Source: Chitinophagaceae bacterium
GTDB lineage: Bacteria > Bacteroidota > Bacteroidia > Chitinophagales > Chitinophagaceae
Direction: 5' to 3'
DNA length: 64,000 nucleotides
Assembly (NCBI GenBank): GCA_020437365.1
Contig: JAGQWM010000001.1
Location: 30,420 to 94,419 of the forward strand
Position numbers and translations under genes: made by a program. The notes under the pieces are model-generated. The model was not told the origin of the DNA, ran no database searches, and saw nothing but the letters and a program-made list of their open reading frames with translations. Positions 44,216 to 52,696 of this stretch are shown piece after piece; position 1 is the stretch's first letter; each line of letters opens with the position of its first letter.

Positions 44216-45138
44216 AGAAAGTTATTATTACGGCAAAAGCCGATCCATCCTTAGCTGTCCAACTGAAAGCAAAAGGTTACGAAGTCATCGACCGGCCGAC
44301 TATTACGTATAGTGAATTATTGGAAATCATTAGCGATGTGGAAGGGCTTGTTGTTACAACGAGAATTTCAGTGGACAGGACCTTGCTCGACAAAGCCAAA
44401 TCCTTGCAATGGATTGGCCGCCTGGGAAGTGGTATGGAATTGATAGATACGCAATATGCCGCTACAAAAGGAATACAATGTTTGAGTAGCCCGGAAGGTA
44501 ACCGGAATGCAGTAGCTGAACATACATTAGGACTTTTATTAAACCTGCTGAATAAAATTGCGGCTTCTAATAATGAAGTGAAAAAAGGATTGTGGCGTAG
44601 AGAAGAAAACCGGGGCGCAGAATTGTCTGGCAAAACGGTAGGCATCATCGGATATGGTAATACGGGCAGTCGCCTGGCAGCCTTATTGGCATCTTTCAAT
44701 GTAACGGTTTTGGCTTATGATAAATACAAAGACGGTTTTGCCAAAGAGTATATCAAAGAAGCCAGCCTGGAACATATTTGCAAATACGCCGATGTAATCA
44801 GTTTTCATGTACCCTTGACAGAAGAAACCCGATATATGGCCAATGAAGCTTTTTTTAGTCAATTACAACAACAACCGGTAATACTCAATACGGCAAGAGG
44901 TAAGGTAGTGCATCTCGGCCATCTTGTAAAATCATTAAAAGAACATAAAATCAGTGCAGCCGGTTTAGATGTATTAGAAAATGAAGCTTTTGAAACCTAT
45001 ACGACCGAAGAAAAAATGCAGCTCGATTGGCTATTAAGCCAGCCGAATGTCATTATTACACCACATATTGCCGGTTATAGTAAGGAAGCTGCCTTGCAAA
45101 TGGCACATGTTTTGCTGGAAAAATTAGGATTACAATAA
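44212..45138 (+). CDS. D-2-hydroxyacid dehydrogenase (phosphoglycerate dehydrogenase-like)
   Basis: 308 residues of the NAD-dependent D-isomer 2-hydroxyacid dehydrogenase family. The substrate domain has [17 protein letters not shown] and [15 protein letters not shown]; the NAD domain has [17 protein letters not shown] (GxGxxG), then [26 protein letters not shown] with the catalytic arginine, AGLDVLENE with the glutamate, and [12 protein letters not shown] with the histidine. It resembles serine-pathway phosphoglycerate dehydrogenases without a C-terminal ACT domain, but glycerate, lactate or other substrates cannot be excluded. It overlaps rsmA by four bases, an operon with no obvious metabolic link. 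Confidence 0.88.
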   Translation: MKKVIITAKADPSLAVQLKAKGYEVIDRPTITYSELLEIISDVEGLVVTTRISVDRTLLDKAKSLQWIGRLGSGMELIDTQYAATKGIQCLSSPEGNRNAVAEHTLGLLLNLLNKIAASNNEVKKGLWRREENRGAELSGKTVGIIGYGNTGSRLAALLASFNVTVLAYDKYKDGFAKEYIKEASLEHICKYADVISFHVPLTEETRYMANEAFFSQLQQQPVILNTARGKVVHLGHLVKSLKEHKISAAGLDVLENEAFETYTTEEKMQLDWLLSQPNVIITPHIAGYSKEAALQMAHVLLEKLGLQ

Positions 45139-45161
45139 ATGGAAATGAATTAAATTTTAAC

Positions 45162-45169
45162 TATATTTG
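45162..45169 (+). promoter_or_regulatory. -7 promoter box for greA
   Basis: TATATTTG fits TAnnTTTG. Transcription would begin around 45174-45178, just before the leader hairpin, giving a greA leader of about 70 bases. No good TTG at -33 was found. Confidence 0.5.
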
Positions 45170-45182
45170 CTATATAATTATT

Positions 45183-45223
45183 GCAACGCTTCAGCGAACA
45201 CTGGAGCGTTGTTATTTTTTTTT
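45183..45223 (+). promoter_or_regulatory. Attenuator-like hairpin with T tract in the greA leader
   Basis: CAACGCTTCAG (45184-45194) and CTGGAGCGTTG (45201-45211) form an 11-base-pair stem with one U-G pair and a six-base loop, directly followed by TTATTTTTTTTT. This is a textbook intrinsic terminator, but it sits between a promoter-like box and the greA Shine-Dalgarno. It can act as the terminator of the preceding operon, as an attenuator for greA, or both. Confidence 0.7.
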
Positions 45224-45233
45224 ATACTAACAC

Positions 45234-45241
45234 AAAGGAGG
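45234..45241 (+). promoter_or_regulatory. Strong Shine-Dalgarno of greA
   Basis: AAAGGAGG, with its core 5 bases before ATG 45247. Extended Shine-Dalgarno matches are rare in Bacteroidetes; most other genes in this window start after A/T-rich leaders. It decides the start of greA. Confidence 0.75.
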
Positions 45242-45246
45242 TGGTT

Positions 45247-45720
45247 ATGAGCGACATTCAATATGTGACGCAAGAAACGTTCGAACAAATGAAAATAGAA
45301 TTACAACGTTTAAAAGGTGTGGAAAGGCCCGCTGCCAGTAAAGCCATTGCAGAAGCCCGGGAAAAAGGTGACCTGAAAGAAAATGCAGAATACGATGCTG
45401 CCAAAGAAGCACAAGGATTACTCGAAGCAAAAATTGCTTTGATGGAAGGTTCTATGGCCAAAGTAAGGGTTATTGATGAATCTAAGATTGATACCGGGCA
45501 GGTATCTATTTTGACCAAAGTAACATTAACAAATCTGAACACAAAAAAACAAGTCACTTATAAAATTGTCAGTGAACATGAAGCCGATTTGAAAGCCGGA
45601 AAAATTTCGGTAACATCACCTATCGGAAAAGGATTGTTGGGCAAAAAAGTAGGCGAAACAATCGACATCAATGTGCCGGCCGGTATTTTGAAAATGAAAA
45701 TTGAAGAAATAAGTATTTAA
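45247..45720 (+). CDS. greA: Transcription elongation factor GreA
   Basis: 157 residues from ATG 45247 (MSDIQYVTQETFEQM). The N-terminal coiled coil (EELQRLKG-like, KAIAEAREKGDLKENAEYDAAKEAQ) carries the acidic tip residues that enter the RNA polymerase secondary channel and stimulate cleavage of backtracked RNA. The C-terminal FKBP-like domain ends ITVTSPIGKGLLGKKVGE-like and INVPAG. A longer frame from 45181 would run through the leader hairpin and is rejected. Preceded by a promoter-like box, a terminator-like hairpin and a strong Shine-Dalgarno; followed by its own terminator. Confidence 0.95.
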   Translation: MSDIQYVTQETFEQMKIELQRLKGVERPAASKAIAEAREKGDLKENAEYDAAKEAQGLLEAKIALMEGSMAKVRVIDESKIDTGQVSILTKVTLTNLNTKKQVTYKIVSEHEADLKAGKISVTSPIGKGLLGKKVGETIDINVPAGILKMKIEEISI

Positions 45721-45743
45721 ATATTTTTATTGTCAAATGAATG

Positions 45744-45771
45744 AGCCGCTGCTTCTGCAGGGGCTTTTTTT
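45744..45771 (+). terminator. Terminator after greA
   Basis: AGCC-G-CTGC, loop TTCT, GCAG-G-GGCT form a GC-rich stem (45744-45765) with one internal mismatch, followed by a T run. Confidence 0.8.
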
Positions 45772-45782
45772 ATGAATAAGAG

Positions 45783-45790
45783 TATTTTTG
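45783..45790 (+). promoter_or_regulatory. -7 promoter box for the HIT protein gene
   Basis: TATTTTTG fits TAnnTTTG. It follows the greA terminator by 11 bases and lies 72 bases before ATG 45863. Confidence 0.4.
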
Positions 45791-45862
45791 TACTGAAGTA
45801 AAGCCATGCAAATTTATTTACCATATTATTGGCGATTATTAAAACATAAAATCTTTGGCGGT

Positions 45863-46252
45863 ATGACTATTTTTTCAAAAATCATTAAAGGAGAAATTCC
45901 CTCTTATAAAATTGCTGAGAATGAAAAATTTTATGCATTTCTCGATATTTATCCTTTGCGGCCGGGACATGTACTGGTTATTCCTAAAATTGAAATTGAC
46001 AAACTATTCGATTTGCCGGATGAATACCTTGCAGAAATGTTGGTCTTTGCCAAACCCATTGCCCAAGCCATTGAAAAATCATTTGATTGCAATCGTTGTG
46101 GTATGAGTGTGGTTGGCCTGGAAGTGCCACATGCACACATGCATTTAATTCCTATCAACTCCATGAACGATTTGAATTTTAATCAACCCAAACCAAAGGC
46201 AACTGATGAAGATTTGAAAAATGTTCAGGAAAAAATACTGGCGGCATTATGA
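45863..46252 (+). CDS. HIT family nucleotide hydrolase (HinT-like)
   Basis: About 129 residues of the histidine triad family, whose HinT members hydrolyse purine nucleoside phosphoramidates and acyl-adenylates. Landmarks are TIFSKIIKGEIPSYKI at the N-terminus, FLDIYPLRPGHVLVIPK, and the triad motif HAHMHLIPI. ATG 45863 gives the normal family start; an upstream ATG at 45806 adds 19 residues with no likeness. It converges with ruvC, the stops overlapping by six bases. Confidence 0.93.
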   Translation: MTIFSKIIKGEIPSYKIAENEKFYAFLDIYPLRPGHVLVIPKIEIDKLFDLPDEYLAEMLVFAKPIAQAIEKSFDCNRCGMSVVGLEVPHAHMHLIPINSMNDLNFNQPKPKATDEDLKNVQEKILAAL

Positions 46253-46819
46253 TTTTTTACCAACAATGCGCTTTGGATTTTTTTTAATAAAATCATTCCA
46301 GTCTTTCAGGTTTCCCGATTTTTTGAGTAAGCTGTTTTGCGTTTGATAAAAATGACAAAGAGCTACAGCCAACGCATCGGTTGCATCAAATTGCTTGGTT
46401 GTATGTGTAAATGAAAGTAAAGTCTGCAGCATTTTCATGACTTGTTCTTTGTCGGCATTGCCATTGCCGGTAATAGCTTGTTTTACTTTTTTCGGTGAGT
46501 ATTCAGTAACGTCGAGTCCATGACGCATGGCTGCCGCTATACAAACACCTTGTGCCCGGCCGAGTTTCAACATACTTTGTACATTTTTACCGAAGAACGG
46601 CGCTTCAATGGCAAAATCTGTCGGCTGAAATTTTGTAATCAAACCACTAACAGTATTAAAAATGAGCTGAAGTTTTTTATAACTGTCCTTTACATTGCCA
46701 GGTTTCAATACGTCGAGAGCTAATAAACTGACTTTGTTTTTTTCTATTGCAATTAATCCATACCCCATTACAATAGTGCCGGGGTCAATGCCAAGTATTA
46801 TTTTAGTTGTCTTTTGCAA
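46247..46819 (-). CDS. ruvC: Holliday junction endodeoxyribonuclease RuvC
   Basis: Dimeric nuclease that resolves Holliday junctions made by homologous recombination, acting with RuvAB. About 190 residues; acidic catalytic residues are visible in ILGIDPGT, AIEAPFFGKN and the FDATDALAVA segment, and GRAQGVCIAAA and SPKKVKQAITGNGNADKEQV are typical. No ATG fits; TTG at 46819 gives MQKTTKIILGIDPG, matching the normal N-terminus, while TTG 46873 would add 18 unlike residues. A -7 box (TATTTTTG on the minus strand, 46875-46882) lies upstream, overlapping the start of the divergent gene at 46864. Confidence 0.93.
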   Translation of the reverse strand: MQKTTKIILGIDPGTIVMGYGLIAIEKNKVSLLALDVLKPGNVKDSYKKLQLIFNTVSGLITKFQPTDFAIEAPFFGKNVQSMLKLGRAQGVCIAAAMRHGLDVTEYSPKKVKQAITGNGNADKEQVMKMLQTLLSFTHTTKQFDATDALAVALCHFYQTQNSLLKKSGNLKDWNDFIKKNPKRIVGKKS

Positions 46820-46863
46820 TGAGCAATGTATTTTTACAAGAATAGATACCGTAAAAAATTTGA

Positions 46864-47862
46864 ATGAAAGCAAACAAAAATATCAAATTCTTTATTAACT
46901 ATTTTCTGGGCCCTTTGTTGTTCGGTTGGTTGGTATGGTCTATTTATTGGCAAATAAAAAATCAGGAAGGACTGGAGCAAGCCTGGCGTGGCATTCGGGA
47001 ATCGCTGAATAGCCCGAAAATTTTATATCTCGTTTTCGTACTACTATTAATGGTTGTCAATTGGACTATCGAAGCTATAAAATGGCGGTTATCTATTCGA
47101 AAAATTCAGCAAGTGAGCCTGGGCAAAGCATTACAAGCAGTTTTATCCGGCGTGTCTTTTGCGGTAAGCACTCCTAATCGAATGGGCGAATATCTCGGCC
47201 GGATTTTATACATGAAAGATGGCAGCCGTTTAAAAACAATTTCCATAACAATAGTAGGAAGTATCAGCCAGTTGATCATAACATTAATCATGGGATTTAT
47301 CGGCCTGTTACTGCTGCAAAATACCATCCGGGAACAACAATTAATTTCTTCCTTATGGATGCAGTTTATTTTAATGGGTGTGGTCATTGTAATTGTTTTT
47401 TTAACACTATTTTATTTTCGATTAACCTGGATTGTCCGGTTGGTAGAAAAGTTGCCGTATAGCCGAAAATTTTCATACCTCGTAACGGCATTGGAAGATT
47501 TTAATGCAACGATGCTCTGGCAATTATTGTCTTTGTCATTGTTACGTTTTTTTGTTTTCATCGTTCAATATTATTTACTCTTTAGTTTGTTTGATATGGA
47601 CATGTCCTGGTGGCATGTTTTTTGGACTGTGAGTGTTTCATTTTTGGTGATGGCCGTTATTCCGACTATCGCCATTGCGGAACTGGCACAAAGAGGAAAA
47701 ATATTGATTGCCATTGTTGGTTTATATACAACTAATGAATTGGGCATCACTTTAGTAACTGCCAGTATCTGGTTTATTAATTTGATAATTCCGGCCATAA
47801 CCGGAAGTATATTAATTTTAAGAATTAAAAAAATTTTGAAAGAACAACATGAAAAAGTTTAA
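46864..47862 (+). CDS. Lysylphosphatidylglycerol synthase/flippase-like membrane protein (UPF0104)
   Basis: 332 residues with about eight hydrophobic helices, of the LPG_synthase_TM/UPF0104 family. The N-terminus begins with a basic stretch and LLFGWLVWSIYW; SFAVSTPNRMGEYLGRILYM and PTIAIAELAQRGKI correspond to conserved loop motifs of the family. The soluble acyltransferase-type domain of MprF is absent, so only the flippase-like membrane part is present; a lipid-transport role is inferred. The DUF3108 gene starts 14 bases before its stop, indicating translational coupling. Confidence 0.82.
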   Translation: MKANKNIKFFINYFLGPLLFGWLVWSIYWQIKNQEGLEQAWRGIRESLNSPKILYLVFVLLLMVVNWTIEAIKWRLSIRKIQQVSLGKALQAVLSGVSFAVSTPNRMGEYLGRILYMKDGSRLKTISITIVGSISQLIITLIMGFIGLLLLQNTIREQQLISSLWMQFILMGVVIVIVFLTLFYFRLTWIVRLVEKLPYSRKFSYLVTALEDFNATMLWQLLSLSLLRFFVFIVQYYLLFSLFDMDMSWWHVFWTVSVSFLVMAVIPTIAIAELAQRGKILIAIVGLYTTNELGITLVTASIWFINLIIPAITGSILILRIKKILKEQHEKV

Positions 47863-48658
47863 AATATTGGCGCCGCTTACTTTGGCTTTATTTGGGTTTA
47901 CACATACTCCGGAGAGGCCTCCGCAGGATAATTTTTGTGGTATTAAAAACACGGCCTTCAATGTAAAAGAAGAAGTTTCCTTTACGGTGTATTATTCCGT
48001 GGCAGGCATTTATGTCAATGCCGGCGATGCCACTTTTACCAGTAGTTTGGAAACACTAAACGGACGCCCGGTGTATCATATTGTAGGCGCCGGACAAACA
48101 AACCCATCTTACGATTGGATATATAAAGTAAGAGATCGATATGAATCGTATGTAGATACAGCTACCATGCAGCCACTGAAATTTATCAGAAATGTAAATG
48201 AAGGTGGTTTTAAAATGTATCGCAATATTACTTTCAACAAAAGAGCCAATACAGCCGTAACATCCAAAGGTGTATATAAAGTACCCGCCTGTGTGCAGGA
48301 TGTGGTGAGTGCCATGTATTATGCCCGCAATATTGATTTTTCATTGTTGCAACCCAATGATAAAATTCCATTCTCATTATTTCTCGATAATGAAGTTTTC
48401 AATATGTATATCCGATATATGGGCAAAGAAGTGATTAAAACCAAGTATGGAAAATTCAATGCCATTAAAATAAAACCTTTATTAATCAAAGGAACCATTT
48501 TTGAAGGCGGCGAACACATGACTGTTTGGGTAACCGATGATGCAAATCATATTCCCGTAAGAGTGGAAAGCCCGATTGTAGTGGGTAAAGTGAAAATAGA
48601 TATGATGGGCTACAATAATTTACGCCATCCACTGACATCGTTGATCAAAAGAAAATAA
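47849..48658 (+). CDS. DUF3108 domain exported protein
   Basis: 269 residues with a hydrophobic N-terminus (MKKFKILAPLTLALFGFTHT). The rest is a beta-rich DUF3108 domain: EVSFTVYYSVAGIYVNAGDATF, DRYESYVDTATMQPLKFIRNVNEGGF, then KTKYGKFNAIKIKPLL and WVTDDANHIPVRVESPI. Members are periplasmic proteins of unknown function with a lipocalin/LolA-like sheet. It overlaps the flippase-like gene by 14 bases, so the pair may work on the same envelope substrate (inferred). It converges with the MBL gene six bases away. Confidence 0.85.
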   Translation: MKKFKILAPLTLALFGFTHTPERPPQDNFCGIKNTAFNVKEEVSFTVYYSVAGIYVNAGDATFTSSLETLNGRPVYHIVGAGQTNPSYDWIYKVRDRYESYVDTATMQPLKFIRNVNEGGFKMYRNITFNKRANTAVTSKGVYKVPACVQDVVSAMYYARNIDFSLLQPNDKIPFSLFLDNEVFNMYIRYMGKEVIKTKYGKFNAIKIKPLLIKGTIFEGGEHMTVWVTDDANHIPVRVESPIVVGKVKIDMMGYNNLRHPLTSLIKRK

Positions 48659-48664
48659 TTCAAC

Positions 48665-49525
48665 TTATATTTCATCTAAGCGGAAAAATTCTTTGGGGCG
48701 AATGCCTTTCTCTGTTCGTTCTAATGTGCAACATTCGTACATCGGGTCATGTTCAAAATAAAGGATATAATCGCCTGCCACTGCTTCTTCCAAAAAAGCT
48801 TGTTTTTCCGTTAATGTCGTCAATGGAAACATATCGTAAGCCATGACATAAGGTAAAGGAATATGACCTTGCGAGGGTAATAAATCTGCCATATATACAA
48901 TCGTTTTTCCTTTGTATTGCATCTGCGGCAACATCATTTTATCAGTATGGCCATTGGCAAACCGGATAGAAATATTTTTAGCAAAATCAGTTGAAGCCAG
49001 TTTGTCTTCAGTTGATTTTCCGACGTTCACAAATTTTAATTGGCCGCTTTCCTCAATAGGTAAAATATTTTCCTTCAAAAATGAAGCTTTCTCCCTGGCG
49101 TTGGGATGTACAGCCCAATTCCAATGGTCTTCATTGCTCCAGTAAGTTGCATTTTTAAAAGTAGGAACCAATTTATCACCTTCCCGGACAATAGCGCCAC
49201 CACAATGATCAAAATGTAAATGAGTAAGAAAAGCGTCTGTAATATCATTGCGGTGAAAGCCGTATTTGGCCAGTGATTTATCCAAACTATCATCGCCATG
49301 TAAATAATAATGCCTGAAAAATTTTTCATCCTGTTTGTCGCCATTGCCATTATCTACCAAAATCAGGCGGTTGCCATCTTCTATCAACAAACAACGCAAA
49401 GCCCAGGAACAAAGATTTTTTTCGTCGGCGGGATTGATTTTATTCCAGATACTTTTGGGTACAACACCAAACATAGCACCGCCATCCAATTTAAAATAGC
49501 CCGTATTGATTGTATATAAATTCAT
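48665..49525 (-). CDS. MBL-fold metallo-hydrolase
   Basis: 286 residues of the metallo-beta-lactamase fold superfamily. The metal-binding motif is LTHLHFDHCGG, with further ligands expected at ANGHTDKM and in the late FEHDP segment. LILVDNGNG and the spacing of motifs fit quorum-quenching lactonase-like or glyoxalase II-like hydrolases, but the substrate cannot be told. No signal peptide. Second gene of a minus-strand pair with the MFS transporter, 11 bases downstream of it. Confidence 0.88.
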   Translation of the reverse strand: MNLYTINTGYFKLDGGAMFGVVPKSIWNKINPADEKNLCSWALRCLLIEDGNRLILVDNGNGDKQDEKFFRHYYLHGDDSLDKSLAKYGFHRNDITDAFLTHLHFDHCGGAIVREGDKLVPTFKNATYWSNEDHWNWAVHPNAREKASFLKENILPIEESGQLKFVNVGKSTEDKLASTDFAKNISIRFANGHTDKMMLPQMQYKGKTIVYMADLLPSQGHIPLPYVMAYDMFPLTTLTEKQAFLEEAVAGDYILYFEHDPMYECCTLERTEKGIRPKEFFRLDEI

Positions 49526-49536
49526 GTATGCATTAT

Positions 49537-50895
49537 TTATTTTTCAAGAATGAGTGTTGGTTTTTTCATATTTGTGTATATCAATAATAGCAAACCTACG
49601 CAGAAAAAACTTGCCAATGCCAATACAGAACCTCTTTGCGAACCGGTGAGTTCGGTAATATAACCAAAACTGAAAATGCCCAATACGGCAGCAATTTTTT
49701 CCGTTACATCATAAAAACTAAAGAAAGATGCAGTATCTTTTGTTACCGGCATCAGTTTGGCATAAGTAGAACGACTCAATGATTGCGTACCACCCATAAC
49801 AAAACCTACGGCAATGGCCAATCCATAAAACGGATAAACACCACCTACCGGTAATATATAACCGACAAAACAAAGTGCAATCCAAAGAAGCACTAAAACC
49901 ATCAAAGTTTTGATATTGCCCATTTTGGACGAGAGCCAGGAAATAACATAAGCTCCCGGAATGGCAATGAGCTGAATAATTAAAATAGAGATGATTAAAT
50001 TGGTTGTAGGAATTTGCAATTCACTTTTGCCATACAAAGCAGCCACCAGCATAATGGTTTGCACGCCCATATCAAAAAAGAAAAAAGCAGCGAGATACCT
50101 TTTCAAAACAGGTAATTGCTTCAACTGTTGCCAAACCTTTTGCAATTCTTTATAGCCTTTCGATAAAATCTTTTTCTTCAAATCGCCACTGCCTGCAGCT
50201 TCCGGTTTGGGTAAATAGCGCAAAGAATATTGACCAAAACCCCACCACCAAAGGCCTACCAGGAAAAAGGATAAACGGAACTGAATGGTAGAAGCTTCTT
50301 GGTTGTTTTCAAAACCACCCAGGATGCCGGGAAAAAATACAAATACAAAACAGATAACTTGCAATATAACACTGCCAATATAACCGTAGGCAAAACCTTT
50401 GGCACTTACACGGTCACGGTCTTGCGGAGCGGCAATCTCCGGTAAAAAAGAATTATAAAAAACGATGCTACCCCAAAATCCAATACATGCCACTAGCATA
50501 CAAATAAGCCCAAGCCCCAAATTAGACGCAGGGCTGGAAGTGGTACCCGATCCGGTATTGAAAAAAAACAAAAAAGCACAGGCGATGCTACCCATTGTCA
50601 GAAAAAAGTTCATGAATTTTTTCTTATTGCCTTTGTAATCGGCAATAGAGGATAATAATGGAGAAATAACGGCTACTATTAACATGGCAAATGCCAATGT
50701 GTAATTATATAATGCTGAATTTTCAAATTGCCTGCCGAGAAAAGTTACGGCTGTTGCGGATTGTGCTTTATTGTCAACGGCGATGGCTTCGAAATAAGCA
50801 GGAAAAATTGTTGACGTAATAACAAGATTATAGGATGAATTGGCCCAGTCGTACATAGCCCAGGCATTTATAATCTTTTTGGAAGCCGTTTGCAT
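49537..50895 (-). CDS. MFS transporter, UMF1/Atg22-like family
   Basis: About 452 residues from ATG 50895 (MQTASKKIINAWAMYDWANSSYNLVI). The WAMYDWANSSY motif near the start and about 12 membrane helices identify the UMF1 (Atg22-like) branch of the major facilitator superfamily. Substrates of bacterial members are not established; fungal Atg22 exports amino acids from the vacuole. A longer frame to 50928 adds 11 residues and is not preferred. It is followed after 11 bases by an MBL-fold hydrolase gene, suggesting a shared pathway. Confidence 0.85.
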   Translation of the reverse strand: MQTASKKIINAWAMYDWANSSYNLVITSTIFPAYFEAIAVDNKAQSATAVTFLGRQFENSALYNYTLAFAMLIVAVISPLLSSIADYKGNKKKFMNFFLTMGSIACAFLFFFNTGSGTTSSPASNLGLGLICMLVACIGFWGSIVFYNSFLPEIAAPQDRDRVSAKGFAYGYIGSVILQVICFVFVFFPGILGGFENNQEASTIQFRLSFFLVGLWWWGFGQYSLRYLPKPEAAGSGDLKKKILSKGYKELQKVWQQLKQLPVLKRYLAAFFFFDMGVQTIMLVAALYGKSELQIPTTNLIISILIIQLIAIPGAYVISWLSSKMGNIKTLMVLVLLWIALCFVGYILPVGGVYPFYGLAIAVGFVMGGTQSLSRSTYAKLMPVTKDTASFFSFYDVTEKIAAVLGIFSFGYITELTGSQRGSVLALASFFCVGLLLLIYTNMKKPTLILEK

Positions 50896-50941
50896 ATTCG
50901 TTGGTTTCCGTAAAAATAGGAAATTCAAATGCGTCCCAAAG

Positions 50942-50973
50942 AAAAACCCGTTTAGGAATGAACTAAACGGGTT
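50942..50973 (-). terminator. Terminator after the repeat lipoprotein gene
   Basis: AACCCGTTTAG and CTAAACGGGTT pair perfectly over 11 bases (50945-50955, 50963-50973) with a seven-base loop. On the minus strand the stem runs into a TTTTT tract, so it ends the ftsX-uppP-lipoprotein transcript. Confidence 0.85.
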
Positions 50974-51011
50974 AAGCTAAGAAATTATTTGTTCAATTGA
51001 ATACAGTATGC

Positions 51012-51752
51012 TTAAGGTGTATAAGGAAAAGATTTCAAGGTGTTGAATTGCGTGTCAGTCAATTCAAATACTAATGGAGAACCGTTATACATTTCTTTTG
51101 AAATTTTTTCACTTAAGTCATGAATAGATTGTGCTGAAATATTGTCAACCGCTCCGGGTGCTGTGGCCATGCGAATAAGTGGCTGCCCCGATTCATTTTT
51201 TTTCAGTTGAAAACTTATGACATTGGATGGATTCATGGCTGTATTTAAAAACTTTGCCAATGACATACCGTCTTCTTTAGTGTAACCATCATTGATAAAC
51301 ACTTCTATATTGGAAAACTTTGTTTCCTGCCCAAATTCATTCGTTGCCATTTTTTCCTGAATGCTTTTATCAAAATAAACTGTTTTGATGGCTTTGAAAT
51401 GATTGTCCGATAAAATTAAATTCACCGGTTTGTCATTAAATATTTTAGAAGAGAGTAAACTGCCTATCATGGCAAAGCTGCTTACGGGAACTTTTTCCAT
51501 ACGGTCTTTTTTCACTACCATTTTGCATTGAATCGTATCGCCATCACGCATCAACTGAAAACTTTTTTTATTGTCCTTTGTGGAAGGATTGGTATCCAAC
51601 TCATAAATATAATCGGCTGTTTGTTGCGCTTCTTCCTCGGTGATACCGTCTTTATAATAGACTTCAATTTTACTTTTCTTTACTTTTTTACCATAATTTG
51701 TACATGCAGTAAGTGTAAATGCAGCGAGAAGGATAATGAGTATTGGTTTCAT
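51012..51752 (-). CDS. Lipoprotein made of two tandem repeats, function unknown
   Basis: 246 residues from ATG 51752, which gives a model lipoprotein signal peptide (MKPILIILLAAFTLTAC); an in-frame ATG at 51773 adds seven residues. The mature protein consists of two diverged copies of one domain: first KIEVYYKDGITEEEAQQTADYIYEL ... SFQLMRDGD ... VNLILSDNHFKAIKTVYF, second NIEVFINDGYTKEDGMSLAKFL ... SFQLKKNESG ... LVFELTDTQFNTLKSFPY. I know no family for it. It is last in a minus-strand cluster after uppP (47-base gap) and may be cotranscribed. Confidence 0.7.
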   Translation of the reverse strand: MKPILIILLAAFTLTACTNYGKKVKKSKIEVYYKDGITEEEAQQTADYIYELDTNPSTKDNKKSFQLMRDGDTIQCKMVVKKDRMEKVPVSSFAMIGSLLSSKIFNDKPVNLILSDNHFKAIKTVYFDKSIQEKMATNEFGQETKFSNIEVFINDGYTKEDGMSLAKFLNTAMNPSNVISFQLKKNESGQPLIRMATAPGAVDNISAQSIHDLSEKISKEMYNGSPLVFELTDTQFNTLKSFPYTP

Positions 51753-51820
51753 GATTTTAATTACTTTATGCATAGGTAATGAAAATATTCGGTAGATGAA
51801 TACTACTTTGGGGTTATTTT

Positions 51821-52615
51821 TTATTTGGCGAGATAACCATTGGCTATCAGCAACAAGAGTACAAGGCCGACAATAATTCTGTAATAACCAAATACCCTGA
51901 AACCGTGATTTTGTAAAAAACGGATAAAAAAACGAATGGCTAATAATGCGACTACAAAAGCCACCACGTTGCCGATAACAAATAATTGAATATGTTCTGT
52001 TGTAATAGTTTTGTAACCCTGCAATAATTTAAAACCGGTAGCGGCTGCCATAGTAGGAACTGCGAGAAAAAATGAAAATTCAGCAGCCAGTTTGCGAGTT
52101 AGTTTTTGTTGCATACCACCAATAATACTGGCAGCACTCCTGCTCACACCCGGAATCATTGCAATACACTGCCAAAGGCCGATAACAAATGCATTGGGTT
52201 TTGTAATTTTTTCATCAGTGTCTTTAATTGGGTTTTTAAAAACTGCATCAATAAATAATAAAACAACACCGCCGGCAATCAGGGAAATGGCAACTGTTGT
52301 GGTACTTTCTAATAACGCATCAATTTTATCTGAAAAAATATAGCCTAAAACCAATGCCGGAATTACAGCAATCAGTAACTTGACATAGAAACTCCATTGA
52401 TTGTTTTGAATCGGTGCGATAAATTTTTTCCAATACAACACAACTACTGCCAGTATTGCACCTAACTGAATACCTACTGTAAAGAGTTTTGAAAAATCAG
52501 ACGGAGGTATGCCCAGTATTTTTTCAGTAATAATCATGTGGCCGGTAGAAGAAATCGGTAAAAATTCTGTAATACCTTCTACAATGGCGATGATGATAGC
52601 ATCGATAATGCTCAT
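51821..52615 (-). CDS. uppP: Undecaprenyl-diphosphatase
   Basis: 264 residues, an integral membrane phosphatase (UppP/BacA) that recycles undecaprenyl pyrophosphate, the carrier lipid for peptidoglycan and surface polysaccharide synthesis; overproduction gives bacitracin resistance in other bacteria. Motifs: AIVEGITEFLPISSTGHMII with the catalytic glutamates, and IPGVSRSAASIIGGM with the serine/arginine pair. About seven membrane helices. It lies downstream of ftsX and the DUF3098 gene on the same strand, an arrangement seen in other Bacteroidetes. Confidence 0.95.
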   Translation of the reverse strand: MSIIDAIIIAIVEGITEFLPISSTGHMIITEKILGIPPSDFSKLFTVGIQLGAILAVVVLYWKKFIAPIQNNQWSFYVKLLIAVIPALVLGYIFSDKIDALLESTTTVAISLIAGGVVLLFIDAVFKNPIKDTDEKITKPNAFVIGLWQCIAMIPGVSRSAASIIGGMQQKLTRKLAAEFSFFLAVPTMAAATGFKLLQGYKTITTEHIQLFVIGNVVAFVVALLAIRFFIRFLQNHGFRVFGYYRIIVGLVLLLLIANGYLAK

Positions 52616-52642
52616 AGCGTTTTCATTTTGATTTCAATAAAG

Positions 52643-52670
52643 AAGGCGATACAGTTGCCAGCATCGCCTT
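52643..52670 (-). terminator. Hairpin between the DUF3098 gene and uppP
   Basis: AAGGCGAT (52643-52650) and ATCGCCTT (52663-52670) form a perfect 8-base-pair stem with a 12-base loop. On the minus strand only a mixed CTTCTTTATT follows, so it is a weak terminator or an mRNA-processing stem rather than a full stop. Confidence 0.45.
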
Positions 52671-52696
52671 TCAAATATAAATTGGAAATTAATTTA

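Noticed and set aside
45181..45246. N-terminal extension of greA from TTG 45181
   Set aside because: It runs through the hairpin and T tract, and a strong Shine-Dalgarno marks ATG 45247.
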